Source of the DNA: Cellulomonas humilata
GTDB lineage: Bacteria > Actinomycetota > Actinomycetes > Actinomycetales > Cellulomonadaceae
Reading direction: 5' to 3'
Length of the DNA stretch: 64,000 nt
NCBI RefSeq assembly: GCF_013359775.1
Contig: NZ_JABMCI010000041.1
Coordinates: forward strand, 39,841-103,840
Position 1 is the first letter of the stretch; every line of letters starts with the position of its first letter. This document shows positions 18,457-26,533 of the stretch, in pieces. The translations under genes and the position numbers were made by a program. Under the pieces are notes generated by a model, which ran no database searches, was not told where the DNA came from, and worked only from the letters and a program-made list of their open reading frames with translations.

Positions 18457-19968
18457 TCAGTCGGCAATCAGCAGCAGGCCGTCGCGGATCAGGCCGCGGG
18501 TCGACGGGAGGACGTCCGCCGCGACCGCGTCGGCGCCGACCTCCAGCAGGGCGCCCAGGGCGTGCACGATCTGGCCGACCGTGAGCTCCCCGTCGCAGAC
18601 GCCGACGAACCCCGCGAGCGCGGTGCCCGCCTGGACGGCCCGGCCGAAGCCGCCGCCCTGGCGTAGCAGGACCACCTGCGGGTCGGGGTCGCCCGGGGTC
18701 AGGTACCGCTCCTCGGTGACGTCGGGTGCGACGACGAGTCGCTGGTCGCCCAGCTCGTCGTCGGTCATCGACTGCAGCCAGTCGTGGGCGGCGAGCGACT
18801 CCGCGATGGACGGGCCGAGCGGCTGGCGGACCGTGCCGGTGACCTCCTCGAGCCGGCGCAACGACACCTCCCCGACAGGCTTGCGCAGGGTCACGACGCC
18901 GAACCCGATCCCCTCGACGTCCCGCGACGCGAAGTCGTCCAGCCACTGCCCGTAGCGGACCGCCCACGCGGACCGGTCCCGGTCGGGGGTGGTGCCGCCG
19001 TCGCGGATCCACGTCTCGGCGTACTGCGCGGGGTCCTGGAGCTCGCGCTGCACCACCCAGCCGTCCAGCCCGCTGGCGTCGAGCCACGACCCCACGCGCT
19101 CGTGCCACTCCTCGCCGCGGCGGACCTCCCAGTTGCCCAGCAGCTGCGCCACTCCCCCGGGCGCCAGCACCGCGCCGACGCCCTCGATGAGCTCCCGGAC
19201 GATCGCGTCGCCGGACCGCCCGCCGTCGCGGTACTCGTACGACGGCATCCCCGGCGTCCGCGGCGTGATGACGAACGGCGGGTTGCTCACGACGAGGTCG
19301 AACCGCTCGTCGGCGACGGGCTCGAGCATCGACCCCTCGCGAAGGTCGAGCTCGACGCCGGCGAGCACCGCGTTGAACCGCGCGAAGCCCAGCGCGCGCC
19401 GGGAGATGTCGGTGCCGACCACCCGGCGAGAGTGCCGCGACGCGTGCAGGGCCTGGATGCCGCAGCCGGTGCCGAGGTCGAGCACCAGGTCACGGGCGTC
19501 GCGCACGGTGACCTGCGCCAGCGTGGTCGACGCCCCGCCGACGCCGAGCACATGGTCGGTCCGCAGCGCCTGACCGGTGGCCAGCTCGCCGAGGTCCGAC
19601 GCGATCCACCAGTCGACCTCGCCGCCGCCGTCGACCGCCGTGTACGGCCGCAGATCCACCCGGGCACGGACGTCGTCGCCGTCGGACTCGACCAGGCCCA
19701 GGCGCTCGGCGCCGTCGACAGTGAGCCTGGGCAGCGCCCGCTCGAGCAGCCGCCGGGGTGTGGTGGAGCCGAGCAGGAACGTGCGGACCAGCGCGGCGAC
19801 CACGTCGTCGGACGCCTCCGTGGCCCGTAGCGCCGGCACGGGCTCCTCGCGGTGCAGGGCGTCGGCGGCGACCGGCCCGAGCACGTCCTCGACCCCGGAC
19901 ACGCCGTAACCGGCAGCGGTCAGGTCGGTGCGGAGCGCAGCGACGAGGGCGGCATCGGTCAGGATCAC
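18457..19968 (-). CDS. SAM-dependent methyltransferase of the NPPF (HemK/RsmC-like) type
   Basis: 503 residues. The N-terminal region (about 1-120) is a DUF7059-like helical domain. The Rossmann methyltransferase core has DLVLDLGTGCGIQALHAS (motif I) and FDLVVSNPPFVITPRTPG (motif IV). NPPF is the hallmark of enzymes methylating planar nitrogens of Gln, Asn or nucleobases (PrmC, RsmC/D, N6-adenine). The C-terminal about 170 residues are an extra domain. The real substrate is not known. It lies 7 bp after the EEP-family gene in a thuA-EEP-methyltransferase run. Confidence 0.88.
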   Translation of the reverse strand: MILTDAALVAALRTDLTAAGYGVSGVEDVLGPVAADALHREEPVPALRATEASDDVVAALVRTFLLGSTTPRRLLERALPRLTVDGAERLGLVESDGDDVRARVDLRPYTAVDGGGEVDWWIASDLGELATGQALRTDHVLGVGGASTTLAQVTVRDARDLVLDLGTGCGIQALHASRHSRRVVGTDISRRALGFARFNAVLAGVELDLREGSMLEPVADERFDLVVSNPPFVITPRTPGMPSYEYRDGGRSGDAIVRELIEGVGAVLAPGGVAQLLGNWEVRRGEEWHERVGSWLDASGLDGWVVQRELQDPAQYAETWIRDGGTTPDRDRSAWAVRYGQWLDDFASRDVEGIGFGVVTLRKPVGEVSLRRLEEVTGTVRQPLGPSIAESLAAHDWLQSMTDDELGDQRLVVAPDVTEERYLTPGDPDPQVVLLRQGGGFGRAVQAGTALAGFVGVCDGELTVGQIVHALGALLEVGADAVAADVLPSTRGLIRDGLLLIAD

Positions 19969-19975
19969 CCCGCCA

Positions 19976-20689
19976 TCATCCCTGCACCGTCCGCGCCTCC
20001 GGGTCGCCGGGTCGCTCCGGTGCCACGAGCAGGTCGACGACCAGCGGGCGGTGGTCGCTGCCGCGCAGGACGGGCGGGCCGGAGGGTACCCGCGCAGCCT
20101 CGACGCCCAGGTCGGGGGACACGAAGACCGCGTCGATCCGGTGCAACGCGTCGATCGCGGGGTAGGTGGGGTCGCCGGCGGGGTCGGCGTCGACCAGCAC
20201 GGCGGACAGGCGCTTCCACGTGGGGCCGCCCGGGCGCTCGTTGAGGTCGCCGAGCACGACCGTCCCTGTGGCGGTGACGTGGTCGAGCAGGATGTCGGAC
20301 AGGTGCGCCGACCGCTCGTCGCGGACCAGGGACAGGTGCACGACGACGAACCGGACGCCGTCGACCGTGGCCATGGCGACGCCCCGGCGGGTGCGGCCCG
20401 CGAGGTTGACCAGCTTGAGCGCGCGCGCGTCGGACACCGACCGACCCGACGCGACCAGCAGAGCCGTCGTCCGGGCGCCGCGGCCGTTCACCGCCGTCCG
20501 CAGGCCCACGTCCCGCGCGAACCGCCACATCTGCCACCGGCCGAGCAGTCCCCGCGGGGGCTCCTGCACGCCGAGCACGTCGGGCGCCGCGATGCGCACC
20601 ACCGCGACGGCGTCAGCCCGGGAGAGCTGCAGACCCTTCAGGTTGTACGTCATGACCCGAAGGCGGCCGGCGTCGGTGCTCGTCGTCAC
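19976..20689 (-). CDS. Endonuclease/exonuclease/phosphatase-family hydrolase
   Basis: 237 residues. The fold is marked by LRVMTYNLKGLQ (Asn/metal site), APDVLGVQEPPRG (Glu), VRFVVVHLSLVRDE (His), VVLGDLNERPGG (Asp and Asn) and the terminal GSDHRPLVVDL (Asp-His). All catalytic blocks of Mg2+-dependent EEP enzymes are present. Members hydrolyse DNA, RNA ends, phosphoinositides or sphingomyelin; there is no signal peptide, so a cytosolic substrate is likely. Gene spacing suggests co-transcription with the methyltransferase. Confidence 0.9.
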   Translation of the reverse strand: MTTSTDAGRLRVMTYNLKGLQLSRADAVAVVRIAAPDVLGVQEPPRGLLGRWQMWRFARDVGLRTAVNGRGARTTALLVASGRSVSDARALKLVNLAGRTRRGVAMATVDGVRFVVVHLSLVRDERSAHLSDILLDHVTATGTVVLGDLNERPGGPTWKRLSAVLVDADPAGDPTYPAIDALHRIDAVFVSPDLGVEAARVPSGPPVLRGSDHRPLVVDLLVAPERPGDPEARTVQG

Positions 20690-20707
20690 CGGGACATCCT
20701 CTCGGAC

Positions 20708-21370
20708 TCAGCGGCCGAGCAGCCAGCGAACCTCGTTCCGGAACAGCTGCACGCGCGACGGCGAGTCGTACGACCGGACGTCGTGCCCGAGGGCGTCGTA
20801 GACCACCCGCCCGGGACCGGGGGCCACCCAGACGACCGGGTGCGCGACGCCGTCGTGGTCCGCGGCCACCAGCACGTGGACGTCCGGCGACACCTCGAGC
20901 GACAGGTACCGCTCGTCCAGCGCCTCCACGGTGGACAGCCCGGCCGTGACCGGGTGCGACGGGTCCACCACGCGGAAGACCGCCGCCCCGAGCGGCGGGT
21001 GCCACGTGGTCCCCTCCGCCCACCGACCGCCGAGCATCGACGCCCAGGACGGCCGGTCCAGGAAGGCGTTCGCCGCCTGGTGCAGCCCGAGGACGGGGAC
21101 ACCCGAGGCGACCAGCGCGGCCAGCGCGTCGTGGAACGGCACCCAGTCGTCGTCGGTGCCGTCGAAGTCCGGGTCCGGGCGGCCGCGGCCCGACGCCACG
21201 ATCACCAGGTCGGGGTCCACGTCGTCGAGCGCGCCCGGCAGGGTCCCCCGGATCGTGGCGTCGACGCCGTCCTCGGCCAGCAGTCCTGCGAGCCGGTGCG
21301 CGACCGCGGCGGTGTCGTGCCACGGGTCCTGGTACCGGCCGTGGCCGGCGAGCACGAGTGCGTGGGACAC
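20708..21370 (-). CDS. ThuA-like glutamine-amidotransferase-fold protein
   Basis: 220 residues. Features of the ThuA domain: ALVLAGHGRYQDPWHDTAAVAHRLAGLL at the N-terminus, DLVIVASGRGRPD, VLGLHQAANAFLDRP, GTTWHPPLGAAVFRVVDPSHPVTAGL and the terminal VVYDALGHDVRSYD. Related domains are found in sugar-utilisation proteins; the biochemical reaction is unsettled. The start is GTG 21370 because AAGGAGGA lies just upstream; an in-frame ATG at 21424 would put coding sequence through the hppA terminator. It is the first gene of the downstream run. Confidence 0.85.
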   Translation of the reverse strand: MSHALVLAGHGRYQDPWHDTAAVAHRLAGLLAEDGVDATIRGTLPGALDDVDPDLVIVASGRGRPDPDFDGTDDDWVPFHDALAALVASGVPVLGLHQAANAFLDRPSWASMLGGRWAEGTTWHPPLGAAVFRVVDPSHPVTAGLSTVEALDERYLSLEVSPDVHVLVAADHDGVAHPVVWVAPGPGRVVYDALGHDVRSYDSPSRVQLFRNEVRWLLGR

Positions 21371-21404
21371 CTGTTCCTCCTTGACAGACGATTGCTCCTC
21401 GACA

Positions 21405-21442
21405 GACGACGAGCCCCCGACCACGGCCGGGGGCTCGTCGTG
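21405..21442 (-). terminator. Strong hairpin terminator after hppA
   Basis: Perfect 13-bp arms ACGACGAGCCCCC (21406-21418) / GGGGGCTCGTCGT (21429-21441), with one further G-C pair inside a 10-nt loop. It sits 8 nt past the hppA stop and before the thuA-like gene. Confidence 0.85.
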
Positions 21443-21449
21443 GTGTGCG

Positions 21450-23744
21450 TCAGCGCGCGAGCGCCTTCTCGGCCTCCCGCGTCAGGTCCTCTCGGTCGGC
21501 TCTTGCCGCACGAAAGCGAGACATCACGACCGCCCCGCCCGCGATGAGTGCCGCCGCGACGGCGATCGACAGGCGAGCGGTCTGGTTCGCGTCGGCACCC
21601 ACCGAGATGGCCACGACGGCCGGCGCGATGAGCAGCGAGACCAGGTTCATCACCTTGATCAGCGGGTTGATGGCCGGGCCGGCGGTGTCCTTGAACGGGT
21701 CACCCACCGTGTCGCCGATGACCGCCGCCGCGTGGGCGTCGGACCCCTTGCCGCCGAAGTTGCCGTCCTCGACGATCTTCTTCGCGTTGTCCCAGGCGCC
21801 GCCCGAGTTGGCCAGGAAGACCGCCATGAGCACGCCGGTCGCGATGGCCCCGCCGAGGAACCCGGCGAGCGGGCCTACGCCGAGGCCGAACCCGACCGCG
21901 ATCGGTGCGAACGCCGCGAGCAGACCGGGCGTCGCCAGCTCCCGCAGCGAGTCGCGGGTGCAGATGTCGACGACCTTGCCGTACTCCGGCCGCTCCTCGT
22001 ACGTCATGATCCCGGGGTGCTCGCGGAACTGGCGACGCACCTCGAACACGATGGCCCCCGCGGCCCGGGTCACGGCGTCGATCGCCAGGCCCGAGAACAG
22101 GAACACCGTCGCGCCACCGAGGATCACGCCGACCAGGGTGACCGGGCTGATGATCGAGTAGTTGATCATCGCCGCGGTGAGCTCGTCGCCCACCTGGCCC
22201 GCCGTGCCGAGCGCGTTCTTCACTGCGTCGGCGTACGACCCGAACAGCGCGGTCGCGGCCAGCACGGCCGTCGCGATCGCGATCCCCTTGGTGACCGCCT
22301 TGGTGGTGTTGCCCACGGCGTCGAGGTCCGTGAGGATCTGGGCGCCCTCGGGCGTCACGTCCCCGGACATCTCCGCGATGCCCTGCGCGTTGTCGCTGAC
22401 CGGCCCGAACGTGTCCATGGCGACGATGACGCCGACCGTGGTCAGCAGGCCGCAGCCCGCGAGCGCGATGAGGAACAGGGACAGCGACACCGAGCCGCCG
22501 GCCAGCAGGAACACGCCGCAGATGGCCGCCGCGATGATGCCCGCGGTGTAGACGGCGGACTCGAAGCCGACCCCGATGCCGGACAGGACCACGGTGGCCG
22601 CGCCGGTCAGGGTGGTGCGCGCGACGTGCAGCGTCGGCTTGCTGGTGGTGCCGGTGAAGTAGCCGGTGACCCAGAGGATGACGCCGGCGAGCACGACGCC
22701 GATGGCCACGGCCACGGAGGCGATCAGGCGCGGGTCCCCGCCGTGCGTCTCGAGGCCGGCGGTCCCGCCCGTGAGCTCCGCGAACGACGACGGCAGGTAG
22801 ATGAACGCCGCCACCGCGGAGAGCGCGACACCGACCAGCGCCGAGATGTAGAAGCCGCGGTTGATCGCCGTCAGGCCGCTCTCCGCACCGCGCACCCGCG
22901 TGATGAACACGCCGAGCACCGCGACGAGCGCGCCCATCGCCGTGACGACCAGCGGGAACACCAGGCCCTGCTCGCCGAACGCGGCCTTGCCCAGGATGAG
23001 CGCCGCGACGAGCGTGACCGCGTAGGACTCGAACAGGTCCGCCGCCATGCCGGCGCAGTCGCCCACGTTGTCGCCCACGTTGTCGGCGATCGTGGCCGCG
23101 TTGCGCGGGTCGTCCTCGGGAATGCCCTGCTCGACCTTGCCCACCAGGTCGGCGCCCACGTCGGCCGCCTTGGTGAAGATGCCGCCGCCGACCCGCATGA
23201 ACATGGCGAGCAGCGCGGCCCCGAAGCCGAAGCCCTCGAGGACCGCCGGAGCCTCTGCCCGGTAGATCAGCACGACGGACGCCGCGCCGAGCAGGCCGAG
23301 GCCCACGACGCTCATACCCACGAACCCGCCGGTCCGGAACGCGATGCGCGCGCCCTCCGCGCGCCCACCAGGCTCGGACGCGGCCGCCGCCACCCGGACG
23401 TTCGCCCGCGTGGCCAGCCACATGCCCAGATACCCGATCGCCGCGGAGAACCCCGCACCGATGAGGAAGAAGACGGACCGACCGATCTTGACGCCGCTGT
23501 CGCCCGGCAGCAGGAACAGCAGGGCGCAGACGACGACCGCGAAGAGGGCCAGGGTGCGGAACTGCCGGCTCAGGTACGCCGCGGCCCCTTCCTGGACCGC
23601 GCGCGCGATCTCGCGCATGGACTCGGTCCCCTCACCGGCCGCGAGCACCTGGCGGCGCAGGACGACGGCGATGAGCAGGGACGCGACCGCAACGGCCGCG
23701 ATGACACTGACGATCGTGATGCTCGTTGACCCGAGCTCGACCAT
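21450..23744 (-). CDS. hppA: Membrane-bound K+-insensitive H+-translocating pyrophosphatase
   Basis: 764 residues, about 16 membrane helices. It couples PPi hydrolysis to proton pumping. The catalytic block DVGADLVGKVEQGIPEDDPR followed by NAATIADNVGDNVGDCAGMA and the late block GDTVGDPFKDTAGPAINPLIK carry the Asp residues that bind Mg-PPi. The motif GNTTKAVTKG has Lys where K+-dependent pumps have Ala, so the enzyme is predicted to be K+-independent. ATG 23744 has GAGGAGG a few nt upstream. It would recover energy from biosynthetic PPi and support pH or energy balance under oxygen limitation. Confidence 0.97.
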   Translation of the reverse strand: MVELGSTSITIVSVIAAVAVASLLIAVVLRRQVLAAGEGTESMREIARAVQEGAAAYLSRQFRTLALFAVVVCALLFLLPGDSGVKIGRSVFFLIGAGFSAAIGYLGMWLATRANVRVAAAASEPGGRAEGARIAFRTGGFVGMSVVGLGLLGAASVVLIYRAEAPAVLEGFGFGAALLAMFMRVGGGIFTKAADVGADLVGKVEQGIPEDDPRNAATIADNVGDNVGDCAGMAADLFESYAVTLVAALILGKAAFGEQGLVFPLVVTAMGALVAVLGVFITRVRGAESGLTAINRGFYISALVGVALSAVAAFIYLPSSFAELTGGTAGLETHGGDPRLIASVAVAIGVVLAGVILWVTGYFTGTTSKPTLHVARTTLTGAATVVLSGIGVGFESAVYTAGIIAAAICGVFLLAGGSVSLSLFLIALAGCGLLTTVGVIVAMDTFGPVSDNAQGIAEMSGDVTPEGAQILTDLDAVGNTTKAVTKGIAIATAVLAATALFGSYADAVKNALGTAGQVGDELTAAMINYSIISPVTLVGVILGGATVFLFSGLAIDAVTRAAGAIVFEVRRQFREHPGIMTYEERPEYGKVVDICTRDSLRELATPGLLAAFAPIAVGFGLGVGPLAGFLGGAIATGVLMAVFLANSGGAWDNAKKIVEDGNFGGKGSDAHAAAVIGDTVGDPFKDTAGPAINPLIKVMNLVSLLIAPAVVAISVGADANQTARLSIAVAAALIAGGAVVMSRFRAARADREDLTREAEKALAR

Positions 23745-23906
23745 GCATCCTCCTCGGACATCAGCGAGGCCCCCCTGACCACGCCTGTCCCACAGCCCCG
23801 TTGCTGCGCGACTGGGCGAGTCTAGCCACGAGATGTGACGTAGATCGCACACCGCCGCAGACGGGTGACCGGCGCCACGGACAGCGGGACGATCGTCTTC
23901 ACCCCC

Positions 23907-23930
23907 AACCGTTCGGGCGGCGACGGCGTC
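23907..23930 (+). promoter_or_regulatory. Probable ECF-type promoter of sigma cassette 1
   Basis: AACCGTTCG, 11 nt, then CGTC, ending 44 nt before the sigma-factor ATG. The same elements with identical spacing precede cassette 2 (25939). The AAC(C/G)GTT and CGTC boxes are typical -35 and -10 elements of ECF sigma factors, so autoregulation is likely. Confidence 0.7.
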
Positions 23931-23941
23931 TGGACAGGTGA

Positions 23942-23955
23942 GGGCAGCGCTGCCC
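23942..23955 (+). promoter_or_regulatory. Perfect 14-bp palindrome in the leader of sigma cassette 1
   Basis: GGGCAGCGCTGCCC lies between the promoter and the AAGGAGG ribosome-binding site. It could be a repressor site or a small hairpin. Cassette 2 has no counterpart. Confidence 0.45.
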
Positions 23956-23974
23956 GTCCAAGGAGGTCGACGCC

Positions 23975-24508
23975 ATGAGCTGGGAGGACGATCTCGACCG
24001 GCTCGTCGCCGAGCGAGGGTCGGCACTGGTCGCCTACGCCTACCTGCTGACCGGGGACATGTCGGCGGCGGAGGACCTGGTGCAGGACGGGCTGGTGCGG
24101 ACCTACACGCGCCGCCGGCCCGACGACGTCACGTGGGTCGAGGCCTACGTCCGCCGGGTCATCCTGAACACGTATCTCGACGCCTACCGGGCGCGACGGC
24201 GCTTCGCCGCCGTGACCCATCTCATCGCGACGCCCGAGGCCACGGACGACGAGCTCACGGCCGCCGGCGACCGCGCCGACGTGGCACGAGCACTCACCGT
24301 CCTGTCCCCCCGCGAGCGCGCCTGCGTCGTCCTGCGGTTCTTCGACGACCTCACGCTGCCCGAGATCGGCCGCCGGCTCGGGGTGTCCCCCGGGGCGGTC
24401 AAGCGGTACCTGTCCGACGCCCGCCACAAGCTCGAGCCCCTCCTGGGCCCCCAACCCGGCCTGTCCACCGAGGACGTCCCCACGATCGCGAGAGGAGCCG
24501 GACGATGA
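23975..24508 (+). CDS. SigE-family ECF RNA polymerase sigma factor (cassette 1)
   Basis: 177 residues. Region 2 has LVAYAYLLTGDMSAAEDLVQDGLVRTY and region 4 has LSPRERACVVLRFFDDLTLPEIGRRLG with the HTH continuing into SPGAVKRYLSDARHKL. The phrases match the actinobacterial SigE-type group of small ECF factors. Start ATG 23975 follows AAGGAGG. It overlaps the next gene by ATGA, so sigma factor and membrane partner are made together. It probably recognises the promoter motif upstream of itself. Confidence 0.93.
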   Translation: MSWEDDLDRLVAERGSALVAYAYLLTGDMSAAEDLVQDGLVRTYTRRRPDDVTWVEAYVRRVILNTYLDAYRARRRFAAVTHLIATPEATDDELTAAGDRADVARALTVLSPRERACVVLRFFDDLTLPEIGRRLGVSPGAVKRYLSDARHKLEPLLGPQPGLSTEDVPTIARGAGR

Positions 24509-25926
24509 ACCACGACCTCGAGTCGGCCCTGGGCGAGCTGGCCGACCGCGCCGAGCAGAGCCACCGCCTCGGACGCGCGCCGCTGCCCGTCGCCCGGATC
24601 ACCGCCCGTGCCCGCACCCGGCGACGCACCCGCGCCGCGGTGGCGATCGGTGGCGCAGCCGCCGCGGTCGTCCTGGTCGCGGGGACCGCCTTCGCGTTCC
24701 TGCCGGACCGCACCAGCCCCGCGCCCCCGGCAATCACCCCGTCGCCCTCGGTGACGCGGACGACCCCGGCGCCCTCGCCGACGCCGACGCCGACCGTCGC
24801 GCCCGTCGTCCTGCCGGTGGGCAACCCCGCCCTGCCGTTCGGCGTGTGCGGCTCGCTGGTGACCTCGCCGGCCGCCGACCCGGTGGACGACCGCGTCGCC
24901 GCCCGCCTGGCGCCGGACGCCGGCGCGATGACGTCCGGCGGGTACCTGGCCGTCGGCGGAGAGGTCGAGCGCAGCCCCGAGCTCGGGTCGTCCCTGGTGC
25001 TCGCCGTGCCGGACGGCGGACCGCGGGTGGCGGTCGTGCGCGACGGCGTCGTCGTCGGCACCGCGGGCTTCTACCCCGGGACGTACGACGCGATGTCCGG
25101 CCGGAGCGGCAACCAGGGCGAGACGGCCTGGTTCCGCGGCGCTCTCGACCTCACGGTCTGCGATCCCGCGGACGGCGGCCCGGCGACCCCGGGACGTCCG
25201 CTGCCGGCGGGCACCTACGAGCTACGGCCGTGGGCGACGGTCGTCACCTTCGACGGCGATCTCCCGCCGGAGCTGGCGCAGGGGACGCTGACGCTCGCAC
25301 AGACGGCGGCGCTCGACGGCGCTGCCCGCGCGACCGCCCTCGGCGCTCCGGCGACCGTCACCGTGACGGGCGAGGCCGACGAGCAGCTCCCCGCGCCGGG
25401 CACGGACGTCCCGCTCGACGCGACCACCACGGCGGATCGGCCCGCGTGCGACGGCCCGGCACCCGCGGCCCCCGTCCGCACGGCGATGCTCGACCTCCAG
25501 GTGACCCCGCAGGCGACGACGTTTGCGGCCGGGTCGCCGCTGCTGGCCGCCGGCACGGTGCAGTACACCGGACCCGGGCGGCTGCGCGCGTACGGCTACT
25601 ACGCGATCGAGTACTGGATCGTGCGCGACGGGATCGTCGTGGGCACCACCGTGCAGGCGAACGACGCGTTCTCCGTGGTCGACCTGGGCGCGGGCGCACC
25701 CCTGGCCTTCGCCGAGGACGAGCGGGGGCTGACCTCCTGCATCTCCGGTGTCGACCAGCCGCTGAGCGACGGGAACCCCCTGCCGGCCGGCGTCTACCAG
25801 GTGTACCCCGGCTGGATCTTCTCCGCACCGGTCGTCCGGCTGCCATCCGAGACCGTGCCGCTCCAGGACACCAGCGCGGGCTACGCGGTCACGCTGGGCA
25901 CACCGTTCACGGTCACGCTCACGTAG
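24505..25926 (+). CDS. Membrane-anchored sensor/anti-sigma-like protein with two extracellular repeats (cassette 1)
   Basis: 473 residues. A short cytoplasmic part (1-45), one membrane helix (about 46-66), a Pro/Thr/Ser linker (68-104), then two homologous extracellular domains (about 105-290 and 315-473). Each contains a VxRDG(V/I)VVGT strand (177-186 and 372-381), paired Cys residues (115/219 and 314/411) and a PLPAG(T/V)Y turn (232-238 and 425-431). No zinc-binding HxxxCxxC anti-sigma motif is present, so inhibition of the sigma factor is inferred from gene pairing only. The ligand of the extracellular domains is unknown. Confidence 0.75.
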   Translation: MNHDLESALGELADRAEQSHRLGRAPLPVARITARARTRRRTRAAVAIGGAAAAVVLVAGTAFAFLPDRTSPAPPAITPSPSVTRTTPAPSPTPTPTVAPVVLPVGNPALPFGVCGSLVTSPAADPVDDRVAARLAPDAGAMTSGGYLAVGGEVERSPELGSSLVLAVPDGGPRVAVVRDGVVVGTAGFYPGTYDAMSGRSGNQGETAWFRGALDLTVCDPADGGPATPGRPLPAGTYELRPWATVVTFDGDLPPELAQGTLTLAQTAALDGAARATALGAPATVTVTGEADEQLPAPGTDVPLDATTTADRPACDGPAPAAPVRTAMLDLQVTPQATTFAAGSPLLAAGTVQYTGPGRLRAYGYYAIEYWIVRDGIVVGTTVQANDAFSVVDLGAGAPLAFAEDERGLTSCISGVDQPLSDGNPLPAGVYQVYPGWIFSAPVVRLPSETVPLQDTSAGYAVTLGTPFTVTLT

Positions 25927-25938
25927 TCCGGTCCGACC

Positions 25939-25962
25939 AACGGTTCGCACCTCCCGGTCGTC
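25939..25962 (+). promoter_or_regulatory. Probable ECF-type promoter of sigma cassette 2
   Basis: AACGGTTCG, 11 nt, then CGTC, matching the cassette 1 promoter in both boxes and spacing. It starts 13 nt after the cassette 1 membrane gene and ends 31 nt before the sigma-factor ATG, so cassette 2 has its own promoter. Confidence 0.7.
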
Positions 25963-25993
25963 CAGGAAGATGACGGCACCACAGGGAGGTGGC

Positions 25994-26533
25994 ATGACGG
26001 CCTGGGAACAGGTTCTTGACGAGCTCGTGCGGGCTCGGGGACGTGCGCTGGTGCGCTACGCGACCCTGCTCACGGGCGACGAGCGCGAGGGTGAGGACCT
26101 GGTCCAGGACGCGCTCGTGCGCTGTTTCAGCCAGGGGCGCCCGCTGCGCGAGCCCGCGGCCGCCGAGGCCTACGTGCGCCGGGCGGTGCTCACCATCTTC
26201 CTGGACGGTCACCGCCGCCGGACGCGCTGGACCGCCGTGCGCCACCTGCTCGCCCGCGACGACTCCTCGGCCGACCACGGCCCGGCGAGCACCGCCCGGC
26301 TCGACGTGCAGACCGCCCTGCTGACCCTGCGCCCGCGGCTGCGCGCCTGCGTGGTGCTCCGGTTCTACGACGACCTCACGGTGCCGGAGATCGCCCGCCG
26401 CCTGGAGATCTCCGACGGCACGGTCAAGCGGTACCTCTTCGACGCCATCGGGCAGCTCGAGTCCCTGCTGGGGCCGATGCCCGACGCGCACACCCTCGAC
26501 ATCCAGCTGGTCCCGACAGGAGTGACCCGATGA
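25994..26533 (+). CDS. SigE-family ECF RNA polymerase sigma factor (cassette 2)
   Basis: 179 residues and clearly paralogous to the cassette 1 factor: LVRYATLLTGDEREGEDLVQDALVR in region 2, LRPRLRACVVLRFYDDLTVPEIARRL in region 4, then SDGTVKRYLFDAIGQL. ATG 25994 is preferred because AGGGAGG precedes it; an ATG at 25970 has no ribosome-binding site. The stop overlaps the next gene as ATGA. The near-identical promoter elements suggest the two factors could cross-recognise. Confidence 0.92.
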   Translation: MTAWEQVLDELVRARGRALVRYATLLTGDEREGEDLVQDALVRCFSQGRPLREPAAAEAYVRRAVLTIFLDGHRRRTRWTAVRHLLARDDSSADHGPASTARLDVQTALLTLRPRLRACVVLRFYDDLTVPEIARRLEISDGTVKRYLFDAIGQLESLLGPMPDAHTLDIQLVPTGVTR

